DNA from: an uncultured Corynebacterium sp.
Lineage (GTDB): Bacteria; Actinomycetota; Actinomycetes; Mycobacteriales; Mycobacteriaceae
Assembly (NCBI GenBank): GCA_946222625.1
Contig: CAMILJ010000049.1
Location: forward strand, 1 to 12,370
DNA length: 12,370 bases
Direction of reading: 5' to 3'
A program made the position numbers and the translations under genes. Within the stretch, counting starts at the first letter, position 1; each line of letters opens with the position of its first letter. This document shows positions 11,900 to 12,370 of this stretch, piece after piece. The notes under the pieces are model-generated. The model searched no databases, had not been told where the DNA came from, and saw only the letters and a list, made by a program, of their open reading frames with translations.

Positions 11900-12370
11900 A
11901 TGACTGAAACAACTTCCGACGTCCGCGTACGTTTTTGCCCGTCGCCCACAGGAACGCCCCACGTGGGCATGGTTCGCACGGCCCTGTTCAACTGGGCCTA
12001 TGCCCGCCACACCGGCGGCAAGCTCATCTTCCGCATCGAGGACACCGATGCCGCTCGTGACTCCGAGGAGTCCTTCCAGGCCATCATTGATTCGCTGAAC
12101 TGGCTTGGCCTCGGCTGGGATGAAGGCGTCAACGTCGGTGGCCCGGACGAGCCGTACCGCCAGTCGCAGCGCATGGACATCTACGCCGACGTCCTGCAGA
12201 AGCTCAAGGATGGCGGCTATGTCTATCCGGCTTATTCCACCAACGAAGAGGTGCAGGCGCGTCACAAGGCGGCTGGCCGCGACCCGCAGCTTGGCTACGA
12301 CAACTTTGACCGCGACCTCACCCAGGAGCAGATCGATGCCTTCGAAGCAGAGGGCCGCAAGCCGGTGTGG
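11900..12370 (+). CDS. gltX: Glutamyl-tRNA synthetase, N-terminal part (runs off the window)
   Basis: The first 157 codons of a class I aminoacyl-tRNA synthetase that charges tRNA-Glu with glutamate in the cytoplasm. The HIGH-type signature is present in SPTGTPHVGMVRTALFNW (residues 15-32), followed by LIFRIEDTDAARDSEES and the LGLGWDEG stretch typical of the Rossmann domain of glutamyl enzymes. The KMSKS loop and anticodon-binding domain lie beyond the window. The start at 11900 is chosen because of the upstream TACGAT box and because the conserved VRVRFCPSPTG begins soon after. It is transcribed away from the transport operon, and the two share a 171-bp intergenic region. Confidence 0.96.
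   Translation, partial: MTETTSDVRVRFCPSPTGTPHVGMVRTALFNWAYARHTGGKLIFRIEDTDAARDSEESFQAIIDSLNWLGLGWDEGVNVGGPDEPYRQSQRMDIYADVLQKLKDGGYVYPAYSTNEEVQARHKAAGRDPQLGYDNFDRDLTQEQIDAFEAEGRKPVW

Noticed and set aside
1..12370. tRNA or rRNA genes, CRISPR arrays, insertion sequences and attachment sites.
   Set aside because: Nothing with the required repeats, cloverleaf elements or transposase motifs was seen on either strand.

Overview
The window looks like a piece of a Corynebacterium chromosome (a member of the C. glutamicum relatives rather than C. glutamicum itself; species not determinable by eye). The reasons are: a flank order of exonuclease, then a homologue of C. glutamicum oxaloacetate decarboxylase Odx (Cg1458, recalled from memory), then gltX; an M. 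tuberculosis EntC-like isochorismate synthase; moderately high G+C; and start codons preceded by TANNNT -10 boxes at the distance expected for leaderless mRNAs, which are common in this genus.

Layout. Plus strand, 3-1674: the tail of a probable DUF294/CBS-type protein, a DnaQ-family exonuclease, and odx. Minus strand, 1683-2786: isochorismate synthase, convergent with odx and only 8 bp away. Minus strand, 2866-11728: an accessory block of almost 9 kb, read 11728 to 2866, which looks like one operon. Plus strand, 11900-12370: the start of gltX, divergent from the accessory operon across a 171-bp shared regulatory region.

The accessory block is a metal-type (cluster A-1/ABC-3, zinc/manganese/iron class) ABC transporter woven together with surface proteins. 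In transcription order: a secreted choice-of-anchor M protein that is split by an in-frame TAA into an exported half (10544-11728) and a membrane-anchored half (9374-10528); a second anchored protein (8218-9357); a solute-binding lipoprotein (6719-8218) with the same domain inserted in its middle; a third anchored protein (5827-6726); the ATPase (5106-5834); and a permease whose reading frame runs without a stop into a fourth anchored protein (2866-5109). The six domain copies share GHxD near the start, a PQT/WxGxNT stretch, a GPG turn in most copies, and an HxHxxxxF-x2-PG motif. Several junctions overlap by 1, 4 or 8 bp, so translation is probably coupled.

This corresponds to what protein-family databases call anchored-repeat-type ABC transporters; the families are known but, as far as I am aware, the function is not established. 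The new or odd points here are the apparent circular permutation of the domain inside the binding protein at the position of the ZnuA histidine-rich loop, the permease/surface-protein fusion with an internal start, and the in-frame stop that separates a signal peptide from its anchor. A plausible working model (inference) is that the anchored proteins capture or pass a metal ion or metal complex to the binding protein through their shared domains, for import by the permease and ATPase.
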